A stretch of 39,622 bases of DNA from a virus, in IMG/VR virus record IMGVR_UViG_3300050821_017498, positions 1-39,622 of that record, one strand, 5' to 3'. The translations under genes and the position numbers were made by a program. The notes beneath the pieces are model-generated. The model was given only the letters and a program-made list of their open reading frames with translations. It did no database searches and was not told the DNA's origin. Each line of letters starts with the position of its first letter. The first letter of the stretch is position 1. Below are positions 1 to 7,981 of this stretch, in pieces.

Positions 1-98
1 TCTCATCGAAGGGATAGCAAATGCAAGATTTGCATTTGGGAAAAGAATTGAGACTCCTCCTGGAGAATATTTTATGTGTCAGGCTCATTTAATTGCTC
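1..98. repeat. 98-bp terminal direct repeat, left copy
   Basis: These 98 bases are identical to 39525-39622. An exact repeat at both ends of a contig is the usual sign of a circular assembly or a terminally redundant molecule. An open reading frame runs in phase through both copies, so the join is real at the coding level. The unit length is 39,524 bp. Confidence 0.97.
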
Positions 99-469
99 CT
101 GTACATGTGAGTCTTATCAATCAAACTAAATTAAATGAGTGGTTTAAGGATGGCTTAGAGAGATCGGAAATATGGATGAGGCCAAAAGATAAAGTAATTC
201 GCATGCTTGCTCAGATAAGTAAAGAAGAAGAAATGCACAATGAAATTGTACAACAAGGGCGCGCAAAGGAAATAGAAGTTAATAGGTGGGGAGCTGATTC
301 TATAAGAAAAAATGGAAAACACAGCTGCGTCACCTGGGTTCGAGAAAAACTACAAATAGCGGATATTTTCCTGCCAAAAAGTCTTTCTGGCCCGATTATT
401 ACTATTTCAAAAGTATATACAGAATCCTTATACTATTATAAAAAATTTCCAGCAGTGGTACAAATATAA
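1..469 (+). CDS. C-terminal part of the 492-aa junction-spanning membrane protein
   Basis: This is the 3' part of the gene that begins near 38515; after joining, codons are in phase from base 2 and stop at 467-469. It holds the end of the second papain-like half. A histidine in a short beta-strand-like segment (H334 of the joined protein, encoded near 39514) precedes a cysteine at the start of a helix (C446, codon 326-328, context HSCVTW). That order, His before Cys, is the one seen in circularly permuted NlpC/P60 or LRAT-like enzymes. Family assignment is from motif appearance only. The next gene starts 12 bases downstream. Confidence 0.8.
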   Translation, partial: LIEGIANARFAFGKRIETPPGEYFMCQAHLIAPVHVSLINQTKLNEWFKDGLERSEIWMRPKDKVIRMLAQISKEEEMHNEIVQQGRAKEIEVNRWGADSIRKNGKHSCVTWVREKLQIADIFLPKSLSGPIITISKVYTESLYYYKKFPAVVQI

Positions 470-481
470 TTAAGGATCTAT

Positions 482-1018
482 ATGTTACAAGATCTAGCCT
501 GCCTAAGTTCACCATGTTATTCTTATCTGGCGAACTACAAAATCCAACACGCTCTCTATAAATGGTGGGATAATTACACGCCGCCAGAAAATGATTGCGT
601 AAGAATTCCTGGACTATGCGTTTGGACTGCTTCTTCGTTAGTGACACTAGTAACGAGAGTTGCCGGTGTTGCTGAGGTTTTTTTGATAGGAGCAGGAACT
701 ATATTTATTAATCCAAAAACTGGTTTAAAAGAAGTTTTTATAGAAACCCCAAAAAATATGTTGCGGGTAATACACATTCCTTTTATGTTTTTTGGTGGTA
801 CAATTTTGACATTAGCTGATCCGAAATATTTTACTATCTTTACTTTGGAATCTGCAAAAGCGAATCTAGAGCATGCCAGGAACAAAACCATAGGAACGAA
901 GAAACACGCAATAGATGTAGGTTGCACAGATGGAATGGCAAAGAGAAAGTTTATGGAATATCAGGAAAAATTTAGGAATATACACGGCAGACAAACATGG
1001 AAATTGAAATTTTATTAA
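482..1018 (+). CDS. putative membrane-associated protein, 178 aa
   Basis: No family was recognised. An AGGA Shine-Dalgarno lies about 7 bases before the ATG, and the gene follows the 492-residue gene in the same direction, so the two probably share a transcript. The sequence has a Cys-containing N-terminus, two hydrophobic stretches (roughly residues 47-75 and 90-112) and a charged C-terminal helix. The layout, with two buried segments and a short amphipathic tail, resembles hypothetical membrane proteins of intracellular bacteria, which is an impression and not a match. Its stop overlaps the stop of the convergent minus-strand gene by four bases. Confidence 0.8.
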   Translation: MLQDLACLSSPCYSYLANYKIQHALYKWWDNYTPPENDCVRIPGLCVWTASSLVTLVTRVAGVAEVFLIGAGTIFINPKTGLKEVFIETPKNMLRVIHIPFMFFGGTILTLADPKYFTIFTLESAKANLEHARNKTIGTKKHAIDVGCTDGMAKRKFMEYQEKFRNIHGRQTWKLKFY

Positions 1019-1227
1019 ACAACAGACTTCGGAGGTGTTCCCAACTGCTTTTTCGAAAGATTAGCCATTCCCACAGTATCGTCTCTTATTCTTCCTAATT
1101 TCTGTTTGATGCCTGTACCATAATTATCTCCCATGCCATATTTAGTATTGGCTTCGTGAGAGAATCTAGGCTTCTTGTATTTGGAAGGATCTCTATTCGG
1201 TTGTTGGGCTTGTTGGGCTATTGCCAT
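1015..1227 (-). CDS. small hypothetical virion-operon protein, 70 aa
   Basis: Last gene of the minus-strand packaging operon. It is basic, Gln- and Asn-rich at the N-terminus, and ends with a segment rich in Lys and Gly. No domain was recognised. The start codon overlaps the stop of the upstream gene (TAATG), which suggests translational coupling. Its 3' end overlaps that of the convergent plus-strand gene by four bases, with no clear terminator between them. Confidence 0.7.
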   Translation of the reverse strand: MAIAQQAQQPNRDPSKYKKPRFSHEANTKYGMGDNYGTGIKQKLGRIRDDTVGMANLSKKQLGTPPKSVV

Positions 1228-1406
1228 TATCTTTCATCTTCTCTTACTGTTGGGTTTAAAGAACATTCATCTATCCTAATTATCATTGCCAATTCCTCAG
1301 TTAGTACTCCTAAATGAAAAAAAGCCGAACGATCATGATCGTTTATTAAAAAATTGTGAATAGCTGTAATCTGATTTAGAATTCTTAACGCTTCTTTTCC
1401 TGTCAT
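1227..1406 (-). CDS. small hypothetical protein, 59 aa
   Basis: Translation from ATG at 1406 to TAA at 1229-1227 gives an acidic, helical 59-residue protein beginning MTGKEALRIL. It fills the space between two coupled genes exactly, directly follows the stop of the upstream gene, and shares a TAATG overlap with the next. No family recognised. The helix-rich composition and the operon position are the evidence for it being real. Confidence 0.65.
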   Translation of the reverse strand: MTGKEALRILNQITAIHNFLINDHDRSAFFHLGVLTEELAMIIRIDECSLNPTVREDER

Positions 1407-1688
1407 TTATCCTCTATCGTCAACTCGCATTGTAGTACGTCTTCCAAATGGTAAAACATCTGCTATTGGTTTTGGGTTACCTTCATGTCCTACAGGTTGA
1501 TTTCTTCCAACTCCATAATGAGTGCCTGCATTGATAAAGTTGCTTGTTCTCTCGTCATATTTAGGACAACGAAAATCCCAAGGCGACTTCTTTCCATCAA
1601 CTGGCTGATCTAATTCTCTTTGTTCTTCGATCGCAATCGGATCTTTGAATCCTGACTTGCAGTTGATCTGCTCTTTGTTTCTTTTCAT
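1407..1688 (-). CDS. hypothetical phage protein, 93 aa
   Basis: The start at 1688 is chosen because AAGGAGA sits about 5 bases upstream; the frame extends further to 1772 but that part overlaps the preceding gene and lacks a binding site. The protein is hydrophilic, with a single early Cys, a central acidic stretch and a C-terminal region rich in Gly, Arg and Pro (residues ~55-93). Its Shine-Dalgarno overlaps the stop codon of the upstream gene. No domain recognised. Confidence 0.7.
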   Translation of the reverse strand: MKRNKEQINCKSGFKDPIAIEEQRELDQPVDGKKSPWDFRCPKYDERTSNFINAGTHYGVGRNQPVGHEGNPKPIADVLPFGRRTTMRVDDRG

Positions 1689-1689
1689 T

Positions 1690-1893
1690 TTATCTCCTTT
1701 CCCATCCTGTGTTTTCTCTATTTTGATATACAGCCCAGGGAGAAGCGCTTGCATCAATCCAAAATTGGACATAGACCATATCGTATTTATCCGGAGGTCT
1801 ATTAGAAATTAGGCAAGCAGTCATACCTGTATTATATTCTTTCTGTAAATTGTCTAAGCAGCCACAATTACAATATTTTTTCTTGACTGTCAT
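1690..1893 (-). CDS. small Cys-containing hypothetical protein, 67 aa
   Basis: The N-terminus carries a CNCGC cluster at residues 8-12 and another Cys near residue 27, a possible metal site. The rest is aromatic-rich (FWIDASASPW). The ATG overlaps the stop of the gene before it (ATGA). It sits in a run of coupled small genes downstream of the portal gene. Function unknown. Confidence 0.65.
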   Translation of the reverse strand: MTVKKKYCNCGCLDNLQKEYNTGMTACLISNRPPDKYDMVYVQFWIDASASPWAVYQNRENTGWERR

Positions 1894-2045
1894 CTAGGTA
1901 GTTTCCTGTCATAATAGTCATAGAAATCTGCAATAATTTCTTTTTCAGTCCTAATCAATAATAGATCAGGATATTTTTCACATTGAGATTTTGCCAATTT
2001 ATAAAATTCTTGGTCTGGCAAATTCATTACTTTTTCATCTTTCAT
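1890..2045 (-). CDS. small hypothetical protein, 51 aa
   Basis: Reads from ATG at 2045 to TGA at 1892-1890 and begins MKDEKVMNLP; it is charged and tyrosine-rich near the end. It overlaps the next gene by ATGA. The ATG lies only a few bases after the tRNA-shaped fold at 2051-2133, so there is no ordinary Shine-Dalgarno. The AGGTAGG-complement strand of that fold would have to open or be processed for initiation, or translation is coupled. Confidence 0.6.
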   Translation of the reverse strand: MKDEKVMNLPDQEFYKLAKSQCEKYPDLLLIRTEKEIIADFYDYYDRKLPR

Positions 2046-2050
2046 AAAAA

Positions 2051-2133
2051 TAGCTAGGTAGGAGTTTCACCCACTTATTAGATCGCTAATACACCTCGGA
2101 CTAAGATGGCTTCCAATCTTCAGCATCTAGCTA
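2051..2133 (-). ncRNA. tRNA-like cloverleaf fold between two late genes
   Basis: On the minus strand, 83 bases fold as a class II (long variable arm) cloverleaf: a 7-bp acceptor stem pairing 2127-2133 with 2051-2057, a two-base linker, a D-like arm (GCT/AGC, loop containing GG), a 5-bp anticodon-like stem (CATCT/AGGTG, 7-base loop), a 6-bp variable arm (TATTAG/CTAATA, tetraloop) and a 5-bp T-like arm (GTGGG/CCTAC, 7-base loop). Against a working tRNA: no T33, no TTC in the T-loop, no encoded CCA, and no spacer at position 26. It fills the whole gap between two genes. It may be a degenerate tRNA, a tRNA mimic or a processing signal. Confidence 0.42.
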
Positions 2134-2137
2134 TAAA

Positions 2138-2359
2138 TTAATACCGATAACCAGGTTTCATAGAATGAGCTTTCGCTTTCTTTGCACCAGTCATCTGCAC
2201 TGATTTAATTGCTTCTGTTGTATCTTCATACGTTGGAAGATGACCGTCACCCTCAGCAGAAGATTCATGTTTCACTTTAGCCCCTTCTGGAAATACTGAT
2301 CCTTTAGAAGCCCCACCAGCCCAAAAGCGGTGGTCGTCAATTCTTTGGCCGCCTGACAT
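2138..2359 (-). CDS. small hypothetical protein following portal, 73 aa
   Basis: Hydrophilic, Gly/Lys-rich 73-residue protein that starts two bases after the portal stop; the portal's last codons (ATGAGGTAA) also supply its Shine-Dalgarno. There is no recognised domain. Small basic proteins in this position are common in podovirus packaging operons, but a role is not known. Confidence 0.7.
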   Translation of the reverse strand: MSGGQRIDDHRFWAGGASKGSVFPEGAKVKHESSAEGDGHLPTYEDTTEAIKSVQMTGAKKAKAHSMKPGYRY

Positions 2360-2361
2360 AC

Positions 2362-4479
2362 TTACCTCATCGCTAATTGTTGTTGAGGCATATTCTGCCT
2401 CGGTTGTTGATTTCCCATAATTTGAGAAACGAAATCATTTGCAAGAGAGGTTCGTTTTGCATCTACTTTCTCAGTGTCTTCTTTCTTCTCTTGATTATAC
2501 TCTATACTATCAATTTGATTCATCTTTAACATTGTCTCAATCTCGCCGTATTTGGCAATAACATCAACCATTTTCTCCAACGCTTCCATCTTTGCTTTAG
2601 TCGCCAAGGCTCTATTCTGTGTAATCTCACTTAAACGCTCCTCGAACAGACCAATATCTGCCTCTGCTCTGCCATGTCTTTCTCTTGCCATTGCAATATT
2701 AGCAGCAGCACGTGACATGAGTTCTTTGAGTTTTGCTTCCTCGAATGAATGTTGGATATTCTGTGCTTCTGATTGTACAGCAGACGCTTGCTGTTCTTGT
2801 TGTTGTAAGAATGGTATGATTTCCCCTTTGCCAGTGATATTAAGTTTTGGAATGATCATAGAAGGTGGAAACACTTCTCTGCCAAATGTGGCATTAATAT
2901 CCATCATTTGCTGCGCTTGCTGATTGCTTTGTGTTGGGGTAAGCTCTCCCTCTTCTACGAGGACGTTATATTTTGAGAAGATTTTGGAGTAGAAGAATGC
3001 TGTTGGTTCATCATTAATCAATAATTTGATTTTCTCTGCATTCCAATTATTAAGCACAATCTGGAGAAGTTTATCTCCCACCAATTTCAATGAGAGGTCC
3101 CATTGATCAAAATATTTCTGGAGAACCATTAGGTTGGCTGATTGTTTGATCATAGCAGTAAGAGCACTTGTCTGCTTATCTTGTTGACCAGACCAGTTTT
3201 CTAGATTAATTCCAGATGTTTGGAACATTAGATTCATCATTTGATCAGCCAAAGCCAAATCTGATTCAGGAACGCCACTTGGGATGATCTTCTCAACATC
3301 AGTCATCTCATAGCCTTCGTTGATGACAATATCCCATCCTTGGCCAGACTTTTTGAGATTATCCTCATTGGCTACAGCGCCTACTTTACGCTTCCATCCA
3401 GCGTTAATAGTAGCAGCCGTGATATCGTTATTAGTGATCACTCTCCAGTTATAGAGAAACTGAGCGTCTCGCATAGTACGAATAAGCCCGCGACAACGTA
3501 AATCGTAATAATTGTTATGTGGTTCATAGTTCCAAAATACGGGTATGAAAGGACAAGAATCAAATCCTAATGGATTATCTCCTTGAAACATAAGTTGGTC
3601 ATTCAAAATAGTAGCCAATTTCCAGCATGGGACTTCCAATTCTACTATTTCTATATCTGGCATTGAGCGTAAAATAGGATCTAGATCAGCGTCTTGTGCA
3701 AAGTCAAAGAATTGATTTCTGCTGTGGCTGTATAGTTTTTTCTTCTTTCTCTTCCATTTGTACCATACATAGCTCAGAACCATCAGGTCATTTCTTGCCA
3801 TATTGTAATTTTCTGGTAGGAAATAGAATGAACCATAACGTTGCGGAGTTCCGGACATAGGAGCGATTGCCTCTATTTTGTCAGGAAATCGTTCTTCGGC
3901 TTCTTTTTTAGAAACGTATTCCTGACACCACACAAATTGAGCATCAGACATGTCATGATTGCGGAAATAAGGATCGACAAGGAAGGCATTATATTCCCAT
4001 ACTTTCAGTTTAATAGAACCTTGTGCTGGATCATCTTCGAAATCTAGGTAAGGTTGTAAGAGAGTCAAACCAGTAATAGTCGCCAATTCGCAAGCTCGAG
4101 AGAACTGCTCATTGATTCCTTCTTTATTGCAAACATGTGTGATTAATCGAGTATATTGGTCGGTAGTTTGCGCATCTGCCCCTTCTGTAGGAGTATAGAC
4201 AATGCCTTTTCTGTGTTGCCTTTGATAACCAGTGATCATATTCACTGGCTGCTGGACGATATTGAAGTAATATTGGTTGGCAGAAGAGGTAGGAGAGAAA
4301 TTAAAATATCTATTTACAAACGTCTGTGAACCAGCATAGAATAAAGTATCGATATTGGATTGATTCCAACGACTTTGCTCTATGGGCTGGAATTTGCTAT
4401 AGAGATTATCTAGCCACTGGCGTACATTTCCTTGATTAGGTTCGAGCGCGTTATTCCAGGGAGGATAGTAGAATGTCAC
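2362..4479 (-). CDS. portal protein (P22 gp1-like)
   Basis: A 705-residue protein close in size to the P22 portal (725). Its N-terminal part is aromatic- and Asn-rich, with segments typical of large podovirus portals (VNMITGYQRQHRKG near residue 80; a conserved core up to about 470), followed by a long helical region (about 545-680) and a Gln-rich tail. Portal dodecamers form the DNA channel at the capsid vertex and dock the terminase. The start is GTG at 4479 with TGAGG five bases upstream. It lies downstream of the terminase gene in one operon, the normal order. Confidence 0.88.
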   Translation of the reverse strand: MTFYYPPWNNALEPNQGNVRQWLDNLYSKFQPIEQSRWNQSNIDTLFYAGSQTFVNRYFNFSPTSSANQYYFNIVQQPVNMITGYQRQHRKGIVYTPTEGADAQTTDQYTRLITHVCNKEGINEQFSRACELATITGLTLLQPYLDFEDDPAQGSIKLKVWEYNAFLVDPYFRNHDMSDAQFVWCQEYVSKKEAEERFPDKIEAIAPMSGTPQRYGSFYFLPENYNMARNDLMVLSYVWYKWKRKKKKLYSHSRNQFFDFAQDADLDPILRSMPDIEIVELEVPCWKLATILNDQLMFQGDNPLGFDSCPFIPVFWNYEPHNNYYDLRCRGLIRTMRDAQFLYNWRVITNNDITAATINAGWKRKVGAVANEDNLKKSGQGWDIVINEGYEMTDVEKIIPSGVPESDLALADQMMNLMFQTSGINLENWSGQQDKQTSALTAMIKQSANLMVLQKYFDQWDLSLKLVGDKLLQIVLNNWNAEKIKLLINDEPTAFFYSKIFSKYNVLVEEGELTPTQSNQQAQQMMDINATFGREVFPPSMIIPKLNITGKGEIIPFLQQQEQQASAVQSEAQNIQHSFEEAKLKELMSRAAANIAMARERHGRAEADIGLFEERLSEITQNRALATKAKMEALEKMVDVIAKYGEIETMLKMNQIDSIEYNQEKKEDTEKVDAKRTSLANDFVSQIMGNQQPRQNMPQQQLAMR

Positions 4480-4531
4480 AAAACCTCAAAAAAGGATTTG
4501 GACACATACTAAACTTTTTAATATAATAAAT

Positions 4532-4759
4532 TCAATGTAAATTGAGATCTATGATTGCATCTCGTACTTCTTGCATTTTCCTACACATCATAGCTGTATG
4601 AAAATCTTGAGCCATAACTTTGGCTAGTTGTATTGAATCTTCGACCGTGTAACCTGGATATTCTTCTTCTAAGATTTTGAACGCTTCTCTTAGATAATGC
4701 TGTCCTGTCCTAACAGCTTGTTGTAAAGCATCATTCGGTTCCAAATCTACATCACTCAT
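4532..4759 (-). CDS. small helical hypothetical protein, 75 aa
   Basis: Acidic and helix-rich with a paired-Met and Cys segment (residues 57-59). It starts three bases downstream of the previous stop and lies between the terminase and portal genes. No family recognised. Confidence 0.65.
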   Translation of the reverse strand: MSDVDLEPNDALQQAVRTGQHYLREAFKILEEEYPGYTVEDSIQLAKVMAQDFHTAMMCRKMQEVRDAIIDLNLH

Positions 4760-4762
4760 AGT

Positions 4763-4984
4763 TTACTCATAAGTTTGGGTAATTGTTAAAAGAGGGAATT
4801 CATACCACCAATCATCTTCTTCTATTTTTAATTGATTATTAGAAAAAGACCTCCAAATCATTTTGCCTGATCCATTATTTTCAAGTTTAGCAATCGTATA
4901 TTTCAAATGTTTATGATTCGACCTCCATACGATGACTGACCTACCTAATTCAGGTTGATGTTCACGAAAAATCTTCCATTCCAT
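4763..4984 (-). CDS. DUF551-like small protein, 73 aa
   Basis: The N-terminus MEW..F...QPELG and a C-terminal W-W-Y-E-F-P segment resemble the DUF551 group of small phage proteins, which start with a Trp-containing strand followed by Pro-Gly. Three further relatives appear on the plus strand at 14190, 14840 and 15099. Function of the family is unknown. The assignment rests on pattern alone. Confidence 0.6.
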   Translation of the reverse strand: MEWKIFREHQPELGRSVIVWRSNHKHLKYTIAKLENNGSGKMIWRSFSNNQLKIEEDDWWYEFPLLTITQTYE

Positions 4985-5005
4985 TAAAACCTCTGTCCAT
5001 ATCTA

Positions 5006-5224
5006 TTATTCCAATTCTTCTAGACCAGTCGCATATGCTATCACCCAATCAGCATCCTCTTTTTTGTGTCCAGTTGCCATCATGTATTTTATAATAGAAT
5101 CCAAAAATTTATACATTTCAATTGGATCATCGAGTTCTGGATTTTCCATTTCTTTTTTGATTTCTAAAACTGCTTTCTTCAATTGATCGAATTTACCTAT
5201 GGATTTCGCATATTCTTTATTCAT
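5006..5224 (-). CDS. small helical hypothetical protein, 72 aa
   Basis: The start at 5224 gives a TAATG overlap with the upstream gene and uses its GAGAGGAA as Shine-Dalgarno; the longer frame to 5239 has no binding site. It is charged and entirely helical by composition, with a short motif rich in Asp, Trp and Ala near the end. No domain recognised. Confidence 0.65.
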   Translation of the reverse strand: MNKEYAKSIGKFDQLKKAVLEIKKEMENPELDDPIEMYKFLDSIIKYMMATGHKKEDADWVIAYATGLEELE

Positions 5225-5484
5225 TATTCCTCTCGCCAAATTAATTTTGCCGCTTCATCAAAGAGATCGAACTGTAAATTATTTACATGCTTAACTTCTC
5301 TTCTCAATGCTCTTACCACTTCTTTTTTTGTAAATCCGTTTTCCTTCAAGATTTTCATCTTTGAAAGAGTAATGTCGAATACTTTTTCCTTAAAATTTGC
5401 CCTTTCATTTATCAAAGCAATACATTTTGAATTCTTGCATCGCAGATTGCTCACATGACAAGTGCATGCGAAGGATTCATTCAT
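5224..5484 (-). CDS. small Cys-rich N-terminus hypothetical protein, 86 aa
   Basis: Cysteines at residues 7, 9, 16 and 21 form a C-x-C...C...C pattern that could bind zinc. The remainder is basic and helical, possibly nucleic-acid binding. It is coupled to the next gene by TAATG. Sits in the terminase-portal operon. Function not recognised. Confidence 0.65.
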   Translation of the reverse strand: MNESFACTCHVSNLRCKNSKCIALINERANFKEKVFDITLSKMKILKENGFTKKEVVRALRREVKHVNNLQFDLFDEAAKLIWREE

Positions 5485-5506
5485 ATTACCCTCTTTTCCG
5501 TATCTA

Positions 5507-5680
5507 TTATTCCAAGTTCTTTAAATGTTGTGCGTCATTATCAGGTAATTTCATACACACTTCTTCTTCATCATGTTCACATACAACAAACATATCAAAA
5601 GATATACCACCAGATCTATTCAATAGATAATCAAATTCTTTACATTCGCCACATAGCTTATCTGGATTTTGTTTTGTCAT
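5507..5680 (-). CDS. small CxxC protein, 57 aa
   Basis: Reads from ATG at 5680, two bases after the terminase stop, to TAA at 5509-5507. It begins MTKQNPDKLCGEC, so there is a CxxC pair at residues 10-13, and two more Cys near 35 and 42 in an acidic C-terminal half. This is compatible with a small zinc ribbon. Function unknown. Confidence 0.65.
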   Translation of the reverse strand: MTKQNPDKLCGECKEFDYLLNRSGGISFDMFVVCEHDEEEVCMKLPDNDAQHLKNLE

Positions 5681-5682
5681 TA

Positions 5683-6954
5683 CTACATTCTCTGTCCAAA
5701 TCTGTTATTCCAGCTCTGTTTATGCTTTAACTCATCATAAGGCTGATATATATTAACTTTGTGTGTATTTATCACATATCTCAATGCATCTATCGCATGA
5801 TCATCCTTCTTTAATGGTTCATCATATCCTTTTTCTGCAGCCTTTGGGTCCCACACATAAGACTCTATCTCCCGAATAGTGTTTTTACATTCAGAACATA
5901 TGTATAGCATTCCTCTTTTCATTTCGGAAGTCATCTTATAAATCCCTTCCTCAACATTATTATCAGCATCTACAGGTTTCATTCCAAGTTTTCTTAATTC
6001 TGCTTTGAAAGATGCGGCGCTTGGGTCAATGTAAAGCTGCTTTACATCGTAATCTTGTAGAAATTCCTGTACATCTATCGCTAATTCGAGGTTCGTTTTA
6101 GTTTTTTCTCTCTTCTTATGATCCCAATAGTATTCTTTTTCGACCCACATCACTTTTTGAGTTTGAGAATTCTTCCCAGAACATACCCCAATAAGAAGAC
6201 AAGCAAAAGGATTGGAAGCCCCATAATCGATACCGGCAACCCAATAATCAGCCGGTGCAGGAGGCCTTTTGACAACGTATAACTTAGGATCAAAGAAATC
6301 AAAAATAGCACCCTCAGCAAGGCACCATAAGCCGAGATAATTACGTTTATAGAAAAGACCTGTAGAGGAATCACGAATACGCGCTTTATATGCATCGTCC
6401 ACATATGGATTGTCGTCCAAGGTAAAATGAAGAGCATAGTAGTTGGGATCTCCTTGTTCTGCTTTATCTATCCATTGCTTTACTTTATGTTTCGGATGAC
6501 TTGGATTCATAGCAGCGAACCCCTTACTATGTGTAAGAGATAAACGGCTATCAATCATATCAACAATGGATTCGGGATAAAGGGTCATTTCATCACAATA
6601 GACAAGACTCATTGTCAATCCCTGAAAGTTTCCTACAGCTCCTTCGTCTTTAGCGCCCAGAACGGTGATAATTTTATCTTTGAAATAAAGTTTCTTTCCA
6701 GACCAATTGAGGAAAGGACGATACACAAGCATCTCTTCCGATTCCATATATAAACGGATAACGTTCCTGTGGGCACTATCAAAGTTGTGACCAACGATGT
6801 AAATCCGAGAATCTGGGCATTTATTTACGGCATGCATGAAAGCAAATGCGCTACAGACAGTCTTGCCACTACGCACACTTCCATGCGCAAGATTCCACTT
6901 ACGAGTGGCATTAGAAATAAATTCAATTTGCTTTTTACTTAGCGGTTCTGGCAT
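5683..6954 (-). CDS. terL: terminase large subunit
   Basis: A 423-residue packaging motor and headful nuclease. Walker A is GSVRSGKT at residues 25-32; Walker B is LVYCDE, with D121 and E122 as metal and catalytic acids. The nuclease domain has the expected acids at D243 (GIDYG), D310 (LYIDPS) and D385/D389 (DDHAIDA). Domain order and length match the Terminase_3/PBSX-type family. It pumps DNA through the portal, using the small subunit upstream for recognition. The ribosome site before the ATG is weak. This is the strongest single phage hallmark in the window. Confidence 0.95.
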   Translation of the reverse strand: MPEPLSKKQIEFISNATRKWNLAHGSVRSGKTVCSAFAFMHAVNKCPDSRIYIVGHNFDSAHRNVIRLYMESEEMLVYRPFLNWSGKKLYFKDKIITVLGAKDEGAVGNFQGLTMSLVYCDEMTLYPESIVDMIDSRLSLTHSKGFAAMNPSHPKHKVKQWIDKAEQGDPNYYALHFTLDDNPYVDDAYKARIRDSSTGLFYKRNYLGLWCLAEGAIFDFFDPKLYVVKRPPAPADYWVAGIDYGASNPFACLLIGVCSGKNSQTQKVMWVEKEYYWDHKKREKTKTNLELAIDVQEFLQDYDVKQLYIDPSAASFKAELRKLGMKPVDADNNVEEGIYKMTSEMKRGMLYICSECKNTIREIESYVWDPKAAEKGYDEPLKKDDHAIDALRYVINTHKVNIYQPYDELKHKQSWNNRFGQRM

Positions 6955-7004
6955 GGTTCAATAATAAAATTAATAGTGCAATTGCGATTGAGGATAAGAA
7001 ATAT

Positions 7005-7184
7005 ATGGAAGAAAATTCTAGAAAACCTACTAGAAAGGAACTTATAGATATGCTTGATGAGATGAATGTTAATATAGAGAAACTTCCTCCCTATGCACTT
7101 TCATCCCCTGTCTCTAATTTAGATATGTCGGCTCTTTTGATATTGTTATCTGCAATATTTAGATCTGATACGGATTGCAAGTGA
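7005..7184 (+). CDS. possible small plus-strand gene antisense to terS end, 59 aa
   Basis: A 59-residue frame, ATG at 7005 to TGA at 7182-7184, begins MEENSRKPTRKELIDMLDEM and continues with a Pro-Pro-Tyr turn and a hydrophobic helix (residues ~41-52). It has a helix-turn-helix-like rhythm that looks coding, and a GAGG about 12 bases upstream. The first half lies in the gap between terL and terS; the second half is antisense to the terS C-terminus. It is the only plus-strand gene in this operon, so it could also be chance. Confidence 0.45.
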   Translation: MEENSRKPTRKELIDMLDEMNVNIEKLPPYALSSPVSNLDMSALLILLSAIFRSDTDCK

Positions 7185-7642
7185 TCGACCAATGCTGTTG
7201 TTTTGTCTAATTTCTCGTTTTCTTGTTCCGTTACCACTTGCGGTTTGTCTTCCCATTCTTTTCCGTGTGAGTGAGAAAGTATCCATCTTGCATGGTATGC
7301 ATCCTTTTTTTTCCTAAGATCATATGGTTCACTGACAAGTTTTGATTCTTGGATGTTGAGAGCCATTGTGACATATGAATCAAATTCAGGAGATCTAGCT
7401 CTCAGTTTCTTGATTGTATCCCAACTAATAGGATAATCGAGCAAAAGGAAATAATACTTGCACCATATATTTCCTTCTTGTTTTATCCATTCGACTAATC
7501 CCTTTCCAAGTTCTTTAAGCTCAGCATCTTTATAGTAATTTTCACCTCGACCAAGATAACCGAAGGCCCCCCCGTCATTTTTTCCTTCTTTCTTTTTCTT
7601 ATCGGTAAGCTGTGTGTATTTAGGGTGATAAGGCATTCCCAT
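7091..7642 (-). CDS. probable terminase small subunit
   Basis: A 183-residue basic helical protein directly upstream of terL, the canonical position of the DNA-recognition subunit. Start 7642 is preferred over 7666 because it forms a TAATG overlap and has GGAGA seven bases upstream. A segment near residues 70-95 (SWDTIKKLRARSPEF) looks like a helix-turn-helix, and the C-terminus is acidic. No diagnostic signature beyond this is visible, so the call is mainly by context. Confidence 0.65.
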   Translation of the reverse strand: MGMPYHPKYTQLTDKKKKEGKNDGGAFGYLGRGENYYKDAELKELGKGLVEWIKQEGNIWCKYYFLLLDYPISWDTIKKLRARSPEFDSYVTMALNIQESKLVSEPYDLRKKKDAYHARWILSHSHGKEWEDKPQVVTEQENEKLDKTTALVDHLQSVSDLNIADNNIKRADISKLETGDESA

Positions 7643-7830
7643 TATTGAATCTCCATTATTACGCACACTTTTATAGAGTCTGGTTTCCCATCAAAGTTCT
7701 GTAACGTCTCATCAATACACTGCTTAATAATCGGCTCATCTTCTGATATAAGGAATTCCTCGTATTGTAAGAATTTCTTGGTAAGGTGTTTTTCACTGTC
7801 TTTGATCTTTACACTAATTTCAGAGAACAT
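7642..7830 (-). CDS. conserved-looking small protein upstream of terS, 62 aa
   Basis: The ATG at 7830 is used because the frame's first codon (7833) is TTG with poorer spacing; AGGGG lies upstream. The protein alternates charged and beta-like segments, with an acidic motif D-E-P-I-I-x-Q-C-I-D-E in the middle. It is coupled to the next gene by TAATG. Similar-size proteins precede small terminases in many podoviruses, but its role is not known. Confidence 0.7.
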   Translation of the reverse strand: MFSEISVKIKDSEKHLTKKFLQYEEFLISEDEPIIKQCIDETLQNFDGKPDSIKVCVIMEIQ

Positions 7831-7838
7831 CAAAGCCC

Positions 7839-7958
7839 CTATTTCTTCTTTTTCATCATTGCCATGTCACATTTCTTGTCTCGCTTGATGTCTTCCTTCA
7901 CTAATTTGTCCATTCTTTTATCGACATCTTTCTTAACTGCTTTAATTTTCTTATCCAT
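7839..7958 (-). CDS. Lys-rich small protein, first gene of packaging operon, 39 aa
   Basis: Reads from ATG at 7958 to TAG at 7841-7839, and starts MDKKIKAVKKDVDKRM; about 40 percent Lys/Arg with a run of four Lys at the end. AAGGGG lies about 6 bases upstream. It is the first gene after the dyad-containing promoter at 7982-8011. The charge suggests nucleic-acid contact, but that is inference. Confidence 0.65.
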   Translation of the reverse strand: MDKKIKAVKKDVDKRMDKLVKEDIKRDKKCDMAMMKKKK

Positions 7959-7981
7959 AACTACCCCTTGTTATGCAACAA

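Noticed and set aside
574-927. 117-residue minus-strand frame
   Set aside because: Antisense to the 482 gene, which has a good ribosome site and membrane-type composition.
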